A stretch of DNA of 64,000 nt, taken from positions 25,233,650 through 25,297,649 of the forward strand of contig NC_079887.1 in the NCBI RefSeq assembly GCF_029227915.1, in the 5' to 3' direction. A model generated the notes under the pieces. The model made no database searches. It was not told the DNA's origin and saw nothing but the letters and a program-made list of their open reading frames with translations. Every line of letters begins with the position of its first letter. The stretch's first letter is position 1. Of the stretch, positions 1-11,379 are shown piece by piece. This DNA comes from Hydractinia symbiolongicarpus. Its lineage: Eukaryota; Cnidaria; Hydrozoa; Anthoathecata; Hydractiniidae. A program made the translations under genes and the position numbers.

Positions 1-293
1 CTTAATTTGACTTGATTGCCGAAACTCAGCGATTACACTGGGCTCTGTGGTAGCGCTTCATTTAAGAATTAAGTTAAAAAAAGTCATTTTTTTATTGTGG
101 GACCAATCCTAGACGTTATCTCGCGCTGAAGAAATAGCAATAGTTTCAAAAACTACATTTCATAGACTTTCTAAAAGTATCAATCCGTTTGAGTTACAAC
201 AGTTGAGTCACATATTCGTACCAACATGTATTTGGCGATATTTTTCTGATATTACTAGGTTGCATCGCTTTTAATTATGAAACAATTGACTAT
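1..293 (+). repeat. Satellite monomer, left part before SINE
   Basis: The window opens inside a monomer and follows the satellite consensus up to GACTAT at 288-293. There the SINE interrupts it. The remainder of this monomer resumes at about 599 with GGGACTTATTGGAACTAAC. Its nearest relatives in the window are the monomers around 7,790-8,100 and 9,290-9,600, which share the AAAAGTATCAATCCG variant. Confidence 0.93.
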
Positions 294-312
294 TCACCGA
301 CTGATAGCCTTG

Positions 313-323
313 TGGTAGAGCGT
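313..323 (+). promoter_or_regulatory. RNA polymerase III A box of the SINE
   Basis: TGGTAGAGCGT matches the A-box consensus TRGYNNARNNG at all positions but the last. It lies 25 bases upstream of the B box, the usual spacing for tRNA-type internal promoters. Confidence 0.7.
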
Positions 324-347
324 TCGCTTTCAGTGCGGGAGGTCTTG

Positions 348-358
348 GGTTCAAACCC
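348..358 (+). promoter_or_regulatory. RNA polymerase III B box of the SINE
   Basis: GGTTCAAACCC matches the B-box consensus GGTTCRANTCC with one mismatch. It sits in a T-arm-like stem-loop at 345-361, which supports descent from a tRNA. Confidence 0.8.
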
Positions 359-598
359 CGGCCGAGTCATGCCAGAGACTATAAAAGTGTGAATCTATCC
401 TTTCTGCTTAGCGCTCAGCATGAGAATAGGATTGATATCTTAGGCGGTTGTCTAGTTGAGCGATTGCTGTGCTTGCACGACTTTCGTAGCTCAAATGGGA
501 GCTTTAAATGCGCTAGGACCCCATTCGCAGGACCCTCGTTGATAGCAGTACCAATAGGAACTGAAGAGGCTATCCTGGGTAAATAAATAATAGTAATA

Positions 599-2522
599 AT
601 GGGACTTATTGGAACTAACTTTGGACTGTGACCTGATATATGTGATAAAGGAGACAATTGGACTCCAAGAAATAACATTCTTGTTAAGCTGACATGATTG
701 CAGAAATTCAGCGATTACATTGGGCCCTGGGGTAGCGCTTCATTTAAGAATTAAGATAAAAAAAGTCATTTTTTACTGTGGGACCAATCCTAGCCATTAT
801 CGCGCGCTAAAGAAATAGCGACAGTTTCAAGAACTACATTTCATTGACTTTCCAACGGTGTCAGTCCATTTGAGTTACAACGGTTGGGTCACATATTCGT
901 ACCGACATGTATTTAGCGATATTTTTGTAATATTACTAGGTTGCATCGCTTTTAACTATGAAACGATTGACTGTGGGACTTAATTGAACTAACTTTGGAC
1001 TGTCATCTGATAAATGTGATAAAGGAGACAATTGGACACCAAGAAATAACATTCTTCTTAATTTGACTTGATTGCCGAAACTCAGCGATTACACTGGGCT
1101 CTGTGGTAGCGCTGCATTTAAGAATTAAGTTGAAAAAAGTTATTTTTTTATTGTGGGACCAATCCTAGACGTTATCGCGCGCTGAAGAAATAGCGACAGT
1201 TTCAAAAACTAAATTTCATTGACTTTCTAACGGTGTCAGTTCGTTTGAGTTACAACGGTTGTGTCACATATTCGTACCAACATGTATTTAGCGATATTTT
1301 TCTAATATTACTAGGTTGCATCGCTTTTAACTATGAAACGATTGACTGTGGGACTTAATTGAACTAACTTTGGACTGTCACCTGATAAATGTGATAAAGG
1401 AGACAATTGGACTCCAAGAAAAAACATTCTTGTTAACTTGACATGATTGCCGAAACTCAGCGATTACACTGGCCGCTGAGGTAGCGCTTCATTTAAGAGT
1501 TTAGATAAATGAGTCATACTTTACTGTGGGACCAATCCTATCCGTTATCGCGCGCTGAAGAAATAGCGACAGTTTCAAAAACTAAATTTCATTGACTTTC
1601 TAACGGTGTCAGTCCGTTTGAGTTACAACGGTTGTGTCACATATTCGTACCAACATGTATTTAGCGACATTTTTCTAATATTACTAGGTTGCATCGCTTT
1701 TAACTATGAAACGATTGACTGTGGGACTTAATTGAACTAACTTTGGACTGTCACCGTATAAATGTGGTAAAGGAGACAATTGGACACCAAAAAATAACAT
1801 TTTTCTTAATTTCACTTGATTGCCGAAACTCAGCGATTACACTGGGCCCTGGGGTAGCGCTTCATTTAAGAATTAAGATAAAAAAAGTCATTTTTTACTG
1901 TGGGACCAATCCTAGACGTTATCTCGCGCTGAAGAAATAGCAATAGTTTCAAAAACTACATTTCATAGACTTTCTAAAAGTATTAATCCGTTTGAGTTAC
2001 AACAGTTGAGTCAAATATTCGTACCAACATGTATTTGGCAATATTTTTCTGATATTACTAGGTTGCATCGCTTTTAATTATGAAACGATTGACTATGGGA
2101 CTTAATGGAACTAACTTTGGACTGTGACCTGATATATGTGATAAAGGAGACAATTGGACTCCAAGAAATAACATTCTTGTTAATTTGACATGATTGGAGA
2201 AATTCAGCGATTACACTGGGCCCTGGGGTAGCGCTTCATTTAAGAATTAAGATAAAAAAAGTCATTTTTTACTGTGGGACCAATCCTAGCCGTTATCGCG
2301 CGCTAAAGAAATAGCGACAGTTTCAAGAACTACATTTCATTGTCTTTCTAACGGTGTCAATCCGTTTGAGTTTCAACGGTTGTGTCACATATTCGTACCA
2401 ACATGTATTTAGCGATATTTTTGTAATATTACTAGGTTGCATCGCTTTTAACTATGAAACGATTGACTGTGGGACTTAATTGAACTAACGTTGGACTGTC
2501 ATCTGATAAATGTGATAAAGGA
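599..2522 (+). repeat. Satellite, about five ordinary monomers
   Basis: These monomers follow the SINE with anchors at 653, 1027, 1402, 1775 and 2149. The stretch from 1,402 onward recurs almost unchanged from 8,870 and again, with differences, in the 12.2-13.6 kb region. Marker variants are GTCATACTTTACTG and ACCGTATAAATGTGG. Some units carry GGACACCAAG in place of GGACTCCAAG, which breaks the TTGGACTCCAA dyad. No gene is seen. Confidence 0.93.
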
Positions 2523-5227
2523 GACAATTGGACACCAAGAAATGACATTCTTCTTAATTTGACTTGATTGCCGAAACTCAGCGATTACACTGGGCTCTGT
2601 GGTAGCGCTGCATTTAAGAATTAAGTTGAAAAAAGTTATTTTTTTATTGTGGGACCAATCCTAGACGTTATCGCGCGCTGAGGAAATAGCGACAGTTTCA
2701 AAAACTACATTTCATTGTCTTTCTAACGGTGTCAATCCGTTTGAGTTTCAACGGTTGTGTCACATATTCGTACCAACATGTATTTAGCGATATTTTTTTG
2801 ATATTACTAGGTTGCATCGCTTTTAACTATGAAACGATTGACTGTGCGACTTAATTGAACTAACTTTGGAGTGTGACCTGATAAATGTGAAAAATAAGAC
2901 AATTGGACTCCAAGAAATAACATTCTTCTTAATTTGACGTGATTGCCGGAACTCAGCGATTACACTGGGCTCTGTGGTAGCGCTTCATTTAAAAATTTAG
3001 ATAAATAAGTCATTTCTTACTGTGGGACCAATCCTAGCCGTTTATGCGCGCTGAAGAAATAGCGACAGTTTCAAAAAGTACATTTCATTGACTTGCTAAC
3101 AGCATCAATCCGTTTGAGTTACAACGGTTGGGTCACATATTCGTACCAACATGTCTTTAGCGATATTTTTCTGATATTACTAGGTTGTATGGCTTTTAAC
3201 AGTTAAACGATTGACTGTGGGACTTAATTGAACTGAATATGGACTGTGACCTGATAAATGTGAAAGTGAGACAATTGGACTCCAAGAAATAACATTCTTC
3301 TTAATATGAAATGATTGCCGAAACTCAGCGATTACACTGGGCGCTGGGGTAGCGCTTCATTTAAAAATTTAGATAAATAAGTCATTTCTTACTGTGGGAC
3401 CAATCCTAGCCGTTATGCCGCGCTAAAGAAATAGAGACAGTTTCAAAAAGTACATTTCATTGACTTTTTAACAGTATCAATCCGTTTGAGTTACAACGGT
3501 TAAGGCACAAATTCTGACCAACATGTATTTCGTGATATCTTTCCGTTATTACTAGGTTGTATCGCTTTTAACAGTGAAACGATTGACCGTGGGACTTAAA
3601 TGAACTGATTTTGAACTGTGACCTGATAAATATGATAAATGAGACAATTGGACTCCAAGAAATAGCATTCTTCTTAATTTGACGTGATTGCCAGAACTCA
3701 GCGATTACACTGGGCGCTGTCGTAGCGCTTCATTAAAAAATTTAGATAAATAAGTCATTTTTTACTTTGGGACCAATCCTATCCGTTATCGCGCGCTGAA
3801 GAAATAGGGATAGTTTCAAAAACTACATTTCATTGACTTTCTAACGGTGTCAGTCCGTTTGAGTTACAACGGTTGGGTCACATATTCGTACTAACATGTA
3901 CTTAGCGATATTTTTCTAATACTACTAGGTTGCATCGCTTTTAACTATGAAACGATTGACTGTGGGACTTAATTGAACTAACTTTGGACTGTCATCTGAT
4001 AAATGTGATAAAGGAGACAATTGGACACCTAGAAATAACATTCTTCTTAATTTGACTTGATTGCCGAAACTCAGCGATTACACTGGGCTCTGTGGTAGCG
4101 CTGCATTTAAGAATTAAGTTGAAAAAAGTTATTTTTTTATTGTGGGACCAATCCTAGACGTTATCGCGCGCTGAGGAAATAGCGACAGTTTCAAAAACTA
4201 CATTTCATTGTCTTTCTAACGGTGTCAATCCGTTTGAGTTTCAACGGTTGTGTCACATATTCGTACCAACATGTATTTAGCGATATTTTTTTGATATTAC
4301 TAGGTTGCATCGCTTTTAACTATGAAACGATTGACTGTGCGACTTAATTGAACTAACTTTGGAGTGTGACCTGATAAATGTGAAAAATAAGACAATTGGA
4401 CTCCAAGAAATAACATTCTTCTTAATTTGACGTGATTGCCGGAACTCAGCGATTACACTGGGCTCTGTGGTAGCGCTTCATTTAAAAATTTAGATAAATA
4501 AGTCATTTCTTACTGTGGGACAAATCCTAGCCGTTTATGCGCGCTGAAGAAATAGCGACAGTTTCAAAAAGTACATTTCATTGACTTGCTAACAACATCA
4601 ATCCGTTTGAGTTACAACGGTTGGGTCACATATTCGTACCAACATGTCTTTAGCGATATGTTTCTGATATTACTAGGTTGTATGGCTTTTAACAGTTAAA
4701 CGATTGACTGTGGGACTTAATTGAACTGAATATGGACTGTGACCTTATAAATGTGAAAGTGAGACAATTGGACTCCAAGAAATAACATTCTTCTTAATAT
4801 GAAATGATTGCCGAAACTCAGCGATTACACTGGGCGCTGGGGTAGCGCTTCATTTAAAAATTTAGATAAATAAGTCATTTCTTACTGTGGGACCAATCCT
4901 AGCCGTTATGCCGGGCTAAAGAAATAGAGACAGTTTCAAAAAGTACATTTCATTGACTTTCTAACAGTATCAATCCGTTTGAGTTACAACGGTTGACGCA
5001 CAAATTCTGACCAACATGTATTTCGTGATATCTTTCCGTTATTACTAGGTTGTATCGCTTTTAACAGTGAAACGATTGACCGTGGGACTTAAATGAACTG
5101 ATTTTGAACTGTGACCTGATAAATGTGATAAATGAGACAATTGGACTCCAAGAAATAGCATTCTTCTTAATTTGACGTGATTGCCAGAACTCAGCGATTA
5201 CACTGGGCGCTGGGGTAGCGCTTCATT
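2523..5227 (+). repeat. Tetramer higher-order duplication (about 1.49 kb unit)
   Basis: Copy 1 has monomers at 2523, 2898, 3270 and 3643. Copy 2 starts at 4016 with monomers at 4391, 4763 and 5136. The unit length from 2523 to 4016 is 1,493 bp. Copies share marker variants such as CTTAATATGAAATG and the divergent CAAATTCTGACCAACATG with CGTGATATC. The fourth monomer of copy 2 is a chimera (see 5136-5508), so copy 2 is followed by a further fourth-type monomer at 5509. Confidence 0.88.
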
Positions 5228-5508
5228 TAAAAATTTAGATAAATAAGTCATTTCTTACTGTGGGACCAATCCTAGCCGTTATGCCGCGCTAAAGAAATAG
5301 AGACAGTTTCAAAAAGTACATTTCATTGACTTTCTAACAGTATCAATCCGTTTGAGTTACAACGGTTGAGGCACAAATTCTGACCAACATGTATTTCGTG
5401 ATATCTTTCCGTTATTACTAGGTTGTATCGCTTTTAACAGTGAAACGATTGACCGTGGGACTTAAATGAACTGATTTTGAACTGTGACCTGATAAATGTG
5501 ATAAATGA
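5136..5508 (+). repeat. Chimeric monomer joining two tetramer subtypes
   Basis: The left part matches the fourth-monomer subtype (CCAGAACTCAGCG with GGGCGCTG). From about 5,210 the sequence switches to the third-monomer subtype (GGGGTAGCG, then the GTTATGCCGCGC and CGTGATATC variants). The switch lies within sequence shared by both parents, as expected for unequal crossing-over between neighbouring monomers. Confidence 0.75.
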
Positions 5509-7470
5509 GACAATTGGACTCCAAGAAATAGCATTCTTCTTAATTTGATGTGATTGCCAGAACTCAGCGATTACACTGGGCGCTGTCGTAGCGCTTCATT
5601 AAAAAATTTAGATAAATAAGTCATTTTTTACTTTGGGACCAATCCTATCCGTTATCGCGCGCTGAAGAAATAGGGATAGTTTCAAAAACTACGTTTCATT
5701 GACTTTCTAACGGTGTCAGTCCGTTTGAGTTACAACGGTTGGGTCACATATTCGTACTAACATGTATTTAGCGATATTTTTCTAATATTACTAGGTTGCA
5801 TCGCTTTTAACTATGAAACGATTGACTGTGGGACTTAATAGAACTAACTTTGGACTTTTACCTTATAAATGTAATAAAGGAGACAATTGGACTCCAAGAA
5901 ATAACATTCTTCTTAATTTGACATGATTGCCGAAACTCAGCGATTAGACTGGGCTCTGTGGTAGCGCTTCATTTAAGAATTAAGATAAAAAAAGTCATGT
6001 TTTTATTGTGGGACCAATCCTAGACGTGATCGCGCGCTGATTAAATAGCATTAGTTTCAAAAACTACATTTCATAGACTTTCTGAAAGTATCAATCCATT
6101 TGAGTTACAACAGTTGAGTCACATATTCGTACCAACATGTATTTGGCGATATTTTTCTGATATTACTAGGTTGCATCACTTTTAATTATGAAACGATTGA
6201 CTATGGGACTTATTTGAACTAACTTTGGACTGTGACCTGGTAAATGTGATAAAGGTGAAAATTGGACTCCAAGAAATAACATTCTTGTTAATTTGACATG
6301 ATTGCAGAAACTCAGCGATTACACTGGGCTCTGTGGTAGCGCTTCATTTAAAAATTTAGATAAATAAGTCATTTCTTACTGTGGGACCAATCCTAGCCGT
6401 TATGCCGCGCTAAAGAAATAGAGACAGTTTCAAAAAGTACATTTCATTGACTTTCTAACAGTATCAATCCGTTTGAGTTACAACGGTTGAGGCACAAATT
6501 CTGACCAACATGTATTTCGTGATATCTTTCCGTTATTACTAGGTTGTATCGCTTTTAACAGTGAAACGATTGACCGTGGGACATAAATGAACTGATTTTG
6601 AACTGTGACCTGATAAATGTGATAAATGAGACAATTGGACTCCAAGAAATAGCATTCTTCTTAATTTGATGTGATTGCCAGAACTCAGCGATTACACTGG
6701 GCGCTGTCGTAGCGCTTCATTAAAAAATTTAGATAAATAAGTCATTTTTTACTTTGGGACCAATCCTATCCGTTATCGCGCGCTGAAGAAATAGGGATAG
6801 TTTCAAAAACTACATTTCATTGACTTTCTAACGGTGTCAGTCCGTTTGAGTTACAACGGTTGGGTCACATATTCGTACTAACATGTATTTAGCGATATTT
6901 TTCTAATATTACTAGGTTGCATCGCTTTTAACTATGAAACGATTGACTGTGGGACTTAATAGAACTAACTTTGGACTTTTACCTTATAAATGTAATAAAG
7001 GAGACAATTGGACTCCAAGAAATAACATTCTTCTTAATTTGACATGATTGCCGAAACTCAGCGATTAGACTGGGCTCTGTGGTAGCGCTTCATTTAAGAA
7101 TTAAGATAAAAAAAGTCATGTTTTTATTGTGGGACCAATCCTAGACGTGATCGCGCGCTGATTAAATAGCATTAGTTTCAAAAACTACATTTCATAGACT
7201 TTCTGAAAGTATCAATCCATTTGAGTTACAACAGTTGAGTCACATATTCGTACCAACATGTATTTGGCGATATTTTTCTGATATTACTAGGTTGCATCAC
7301 TTTTAATTATGAAACGATTGACTATGGGACTTATTTGAACTAACTTTGGACTGTGACCTGGTAAATGTGATAAAGGTGAAAATTGGACTCCAAGAAATAA
7401 CATTCTTGTTAATTTGACATGATTGCAGAAACTCAGCGATTACACTGGGCTCTGTGGTAGCGCTTCATTT
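5228..7470 (+). repeat. Trimer higher-order duplication (1,121 bp unit)
   Basis: Two tandem copies run about 5,228-6,348 and 6,349-7,470. Three independent markers give the same offset: GCACAAATTC at 5371 and 6492, monomer anchors 5882 and 7003, and GAAAATTGG at 6257 and 7378 are all 1,121 bp apart. The first monomer of each copy carries the divergent CGTGATATC variant. After 7,470 the sequence reverts to an ordinary monomer. The copies differ at only a few positions by eye. Confidence 0.88.
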
Positions 7471-10400
7471 AAGAATTAAGATAAAAAAAAGTCATTTTTT
7501 ATTGTGGGACCAATCCTAGCCGTTATCGCGCGCTAAAGAAACAGCGACAGTTTCAAGAACTACATTTCATTGACTTTCCAACGGTGTCAGTCCATTTGAG
7601 TTACAACGGTTGTGTCACATATTCGTACCAACATGTATTTAGCGATATTTTTCTAATATTACTAGGTTGCATCGCTTTTAACTATGAAACGATTGACTGT
7701 GGGACTTAATTGAACTAAGTTTGGACTGTCACCGTATAAATGTGGTAAAGGAGACAATTGGACACCAAGAAATAACATTTTTCTTAATTTGACTTGATTG
7801 CCGAAACTCAGCGATTACACTGGGCTCTGTGGTAGCGCTTCATTTAAGAATTAAGTTAAAAAAAGTCATTTTTTTATTGGGGGACCAATCCTAGACGTTA
7901 TCTCGCGCTGAAGAAATAGCAATAGTTTCAAAAACTACATTTCATAGACTTTCTAAAAGTATCAATCCGTTTGAGTTACAACAGTTGAGTCACATATTCG
8001 TACCAACATGTATTTGGCGATATTTTTCTGATATTACTAGGTTGCATCGCTTTTAATTATGAAACGATTGACTATGGGACTTAATGGAACTAACTTTGGA
8101 CTGTGACCTGATATATGTGATAAAGGAGACAATTGGACTCCAAGAAATAACATTCTTGTTAAGTTGACATGATTGCAGAAATTCAGCGATTACACTGGGC
8201 CCTGGGGTAGCGCTTCATTTAAGAATTAAGATAAAAAAAGTCATTTTTTACTGTGGGACCAATCCTAGCCGTTATCGCGCGCTAAAGAAATAGCGACAGT
8301 TTCAAGAACTACATTTCATTGACTTTCCAACGGTGTCAGTCCATTTGAGTTACAACGGTTGTGTCACATATTCGTACCAACATGTATTTAGCGATATTTT
8401 TTTGATATTACTAGGTTGCATCGCTTTTAACTATGAAACGATTGACTGTGCGACTTAATTGAACTAACTTTGGAGTGTGACCTGATAAATGTGAAAAATA
8501 AGACAATTGGACTCCAAGAAATAACATTCTTCTTAATTTGACGTGATTGCCGGAACTCAGCAATTACACTGGCCGCTGTGGTAGCGCTTCATTTAAAAGT
8601 TTAGAAAAATAAGTCATTTTTTACTGTGGGACCAATCCTATCCGTTATCGCGCGCTGAAGAAATAGCGACAGTTTCAAAATCTACATTTAATTGACTTTC
8701 TAACGGTGTCAGTCCCTTTCAGTTACAACGGTTTGGTCACAAATACGTACCAACATGTATTTAGCGATATTTTTCTGATATTACTAGGTTGCATCGCTTT
8801 TAACTATGAAACGATGTGCGACTTAATTGAACTAACTTTGGACTGTCACCTGATAAATGTGATAAAGGAGACAATTGGACTCCAAGAAAAAACATTCTTG
8901 TTAACTTGACATGATTGCCGAAACTCAGCGATTACACTGGCCGCTGAGGTAGCGCTTCATTTAAGAGTTTAGATAAATGAGTCATACTTTACTGTGGGAC
9001 CAATCCTATCCGTTATCGCGCGCTGAAGAAATAGCGACAGTTTCAAAAACTAAATTTCATTGACTTTCTAACGGTGTCAGTCCGTTTGAGTTACAACGGT
9101 TGTGTCACATATTTGTACCAACATGTATTTAGCGATATTTTTCTAATATTACTAGGTTGCATCGCTTTTAACTATGAAACGATTGACTGTGGGACTTAAT
9201 TGAACTAACTTTGGACTGTCACCGTATAAATGTGGTAAAGGAGACAATTGGACACTAAGAAATAACATTTTTCTTAATTTGACTTGATTGCCGAAACTCA
9301 GCGATAACACTGGGCTCTGTGGTAGCGCTTCATTTAAGAATTAAGTTAAAAAAAGTCATTTTTTTATTGTGGGACCAATCCTAGACGTTATCTCGCGCTG
9401 CAGAAATAGCAATTGTTTCAAAAACTACATTTCATAGACTTTCTAAAAGTATCAATCCGTTTGAGTTACAACAGTTGAGTCACATATTCGTACCAACATG
9501 TATTTGGCGATATTTTTCTGATATTACTAGGTTGCATCGCTTTTAATTATGAAACGATTGACTATGGGACTTAATGGAACTAACTTTGGACTGTGACCTG
9601 ATATATGTGATAAAGGAGACAATTGGACTCCAAGAAATAACATTCTTGTTAATTTGACATGATTGCAGAAATTCAGCGATTACACTGGGCCCTGAGGTAG
9701 CGCTTCATTTAAGAATTAAGATAAAAAAAGTCATTTTTTACTGTGGGACCAATCCTAGCCGTTATCGCGCGCTAAAGAAATAGCGACAGTTTCAAGAACT
9801 ACATTTCATTGACTTTCCAACGGTGTCAGTCCATTTGAGTTACAACGGTTGGGTCACATATTCGTAATAACATGTATTTAGCGATATTTTTGTAATATTA
9901 CTAGGTTGCATCGATTTTAACTATGAAACGATTGACTGTGGGACTTAATTGAACTAACTTTGGACTGTCATCTGATAAATGTGATAAAGGAGACAATTGG
10001 ACACCAAGAAATAACATTCTTCTTAATTTGACTTGATTGCCGAAACTCAGCGATTACACTGGGCTCTGTGGTAGCGCTGCATTTAAGAATTAAATTGAAA
10101 AAAGTTATTTTTTTATTGTGGGACCAATCCTAGACGTTATCGCGCGCTGAGGAAATAGCGACAGTTTCAAAAACTACATTTCATTGTCTTTCTAACGGTG
10201 TCAGTCCGTTTGAGTTTCAACGGTTGTGTCACATATTCGTACCAACATGTATTTAGCGATATTTTTTTGATATTACTAGGTTGCATCGCTTTTAACTATG
10301 AAACGATTGACTGTGCGACTTAATTGAACTAACTTTGGACTGTCACCTGATAAATGTGATAAAGGAGACAATTGGACTCCAAGAAATAACATTCTTGTTA

Positions 10401-11379
10401 ACTTGACATGATTGCCGAAACTCAGCGATTACACTGGCCGCTGAGGTAGCGCTTCATTTAAGAGTTTAGATAAATGAGTCATACTTTACTGTGGGACCAA
10501 TCCTATCCGTTATCACGCGCTGAAGAAATAGCGACAGTTTCAAAAACTAAATTTCATTGACTTTCTAACGGTGTCAGTCCGTTTCAGTTACAGCGGTTTG
10601 GTCACATATTCGTACCAACATGTATTTAGCGTTATTTTTTTGATATTACTAGGTTGCATCGCTTTTAACTATGAAACGATTGGCTGTGGGACATAATTGA
10701 ACTAACTTTGAACTCTGACCTGATAGATGTGATAAACGAGACAATTGGACACCAAGAAATAACATTCTTCTTAATTTGACATGATTGCCGAAACTCAGCG
10801 ATTACACTGGCCGCTGTGGTAGCGCTTCATTTAAGAGTTTAGATAAATAAGTAATTTTTTACTGTGGGACCAATCCTATCCGTAATTGCGTGCTGAAGAA
10901 ATAGCGACAGTTTCAAAAACTACATTTCATTGACTTTCTAACGGTGTCAGTCCCTTTCAGTTACAACGGTTTGGTCACAAATACGTACCAACATGTATTT
11001 AGCGATATTTTTCTGATATTACTAGGTTGCGTCGCTTTTAACTATGAAACGATTGACTATGGGACTTAATTGAACTAACTTTGGACTGTCTCCTGATAAA
11101 TGTGATAAAGGAGACAATTGGACTCCAAGAAATAACATTCTTGTTAACTTGACATGATTGCCGAAACTCAGCGATTACACTGGCCGCTGTGGTAGCGCTT
11201 CATTTAAGAGTTTAGATAAATAAGTATTTTTTTACTGTGGGACCAATCCTATCCGTAATTGCGTGCTGAAGAAATAGCGACAGTTTCAAAAACTACATTT
11301 CATTGACTTTCTAACGGTGTCAGTCCCTTTCAGTTACAACGGTTTGGTCACAAATACGTACCAACATGTATTTAGCGAT
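7471..11379 (+). repeat. Satellite, mixed monomers with long-range homology
   Basis: These are ordinary head-to-tail monomers. The 8,870-10,360 part corresponds monomer by monomer to 1,402-2,898, about 7.47 kb away (20 monomers). One unit has a 5-bp deletion at about 8,815 (ACGATGTGCG where ACGATTGACTGTGCG is usual). Two adjacent monomers near 10,815 and 11,187 share the rare CGTAATTGCGTG and GGTTGCGTCGC variants at 372 bp spacing, a single-monomer duplication. No gene is seen. Confidence 0.9.

Larger units (their letters stand above)
294..598 (+). mobile_element. tRNA-derived SINE insertion
   Basis: A segment of about 305 bp unlike the satellite splits a monomer between GACTAT and GGGACTT. 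Its head (about 296-372) is tRNA-like, with an A box at 313-323 and a B box at 348-358. The B box lies in a T-arm-like hairpin: stem 345-349 with 357-361 (three GC and two GU pairs) and loop TTCAAAC. A body of about 200 bp unrelated to the satellite follows, ending in an A/T-rich simple tail (580-598, TAAATAAATAATAG type). This order of tRNA head, body and simple tail is the standard SINE layout. The target-site duplication is at most AT (292-293 and 599-600), so the exact right end is uncertain. The acceptor stem does not pair well, so it is not a functional tRNA. Family assignment was not possible here. Confidence 0.85.

Noticed and set aside
296-372. A functional tRNA gene
   Set aside because: A and B boxes and a T-arm are present, but no proper acceptor stem can be formed and the segment continues into a SINE body and tail.
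389-678. Open frames of 65 and 87 codons over the SINE and its border
   Set aside because: They overlap on opposite strands, one crosses the SINE/satellite junction, and neither shows a recognisable motif. They are best explained by chance.
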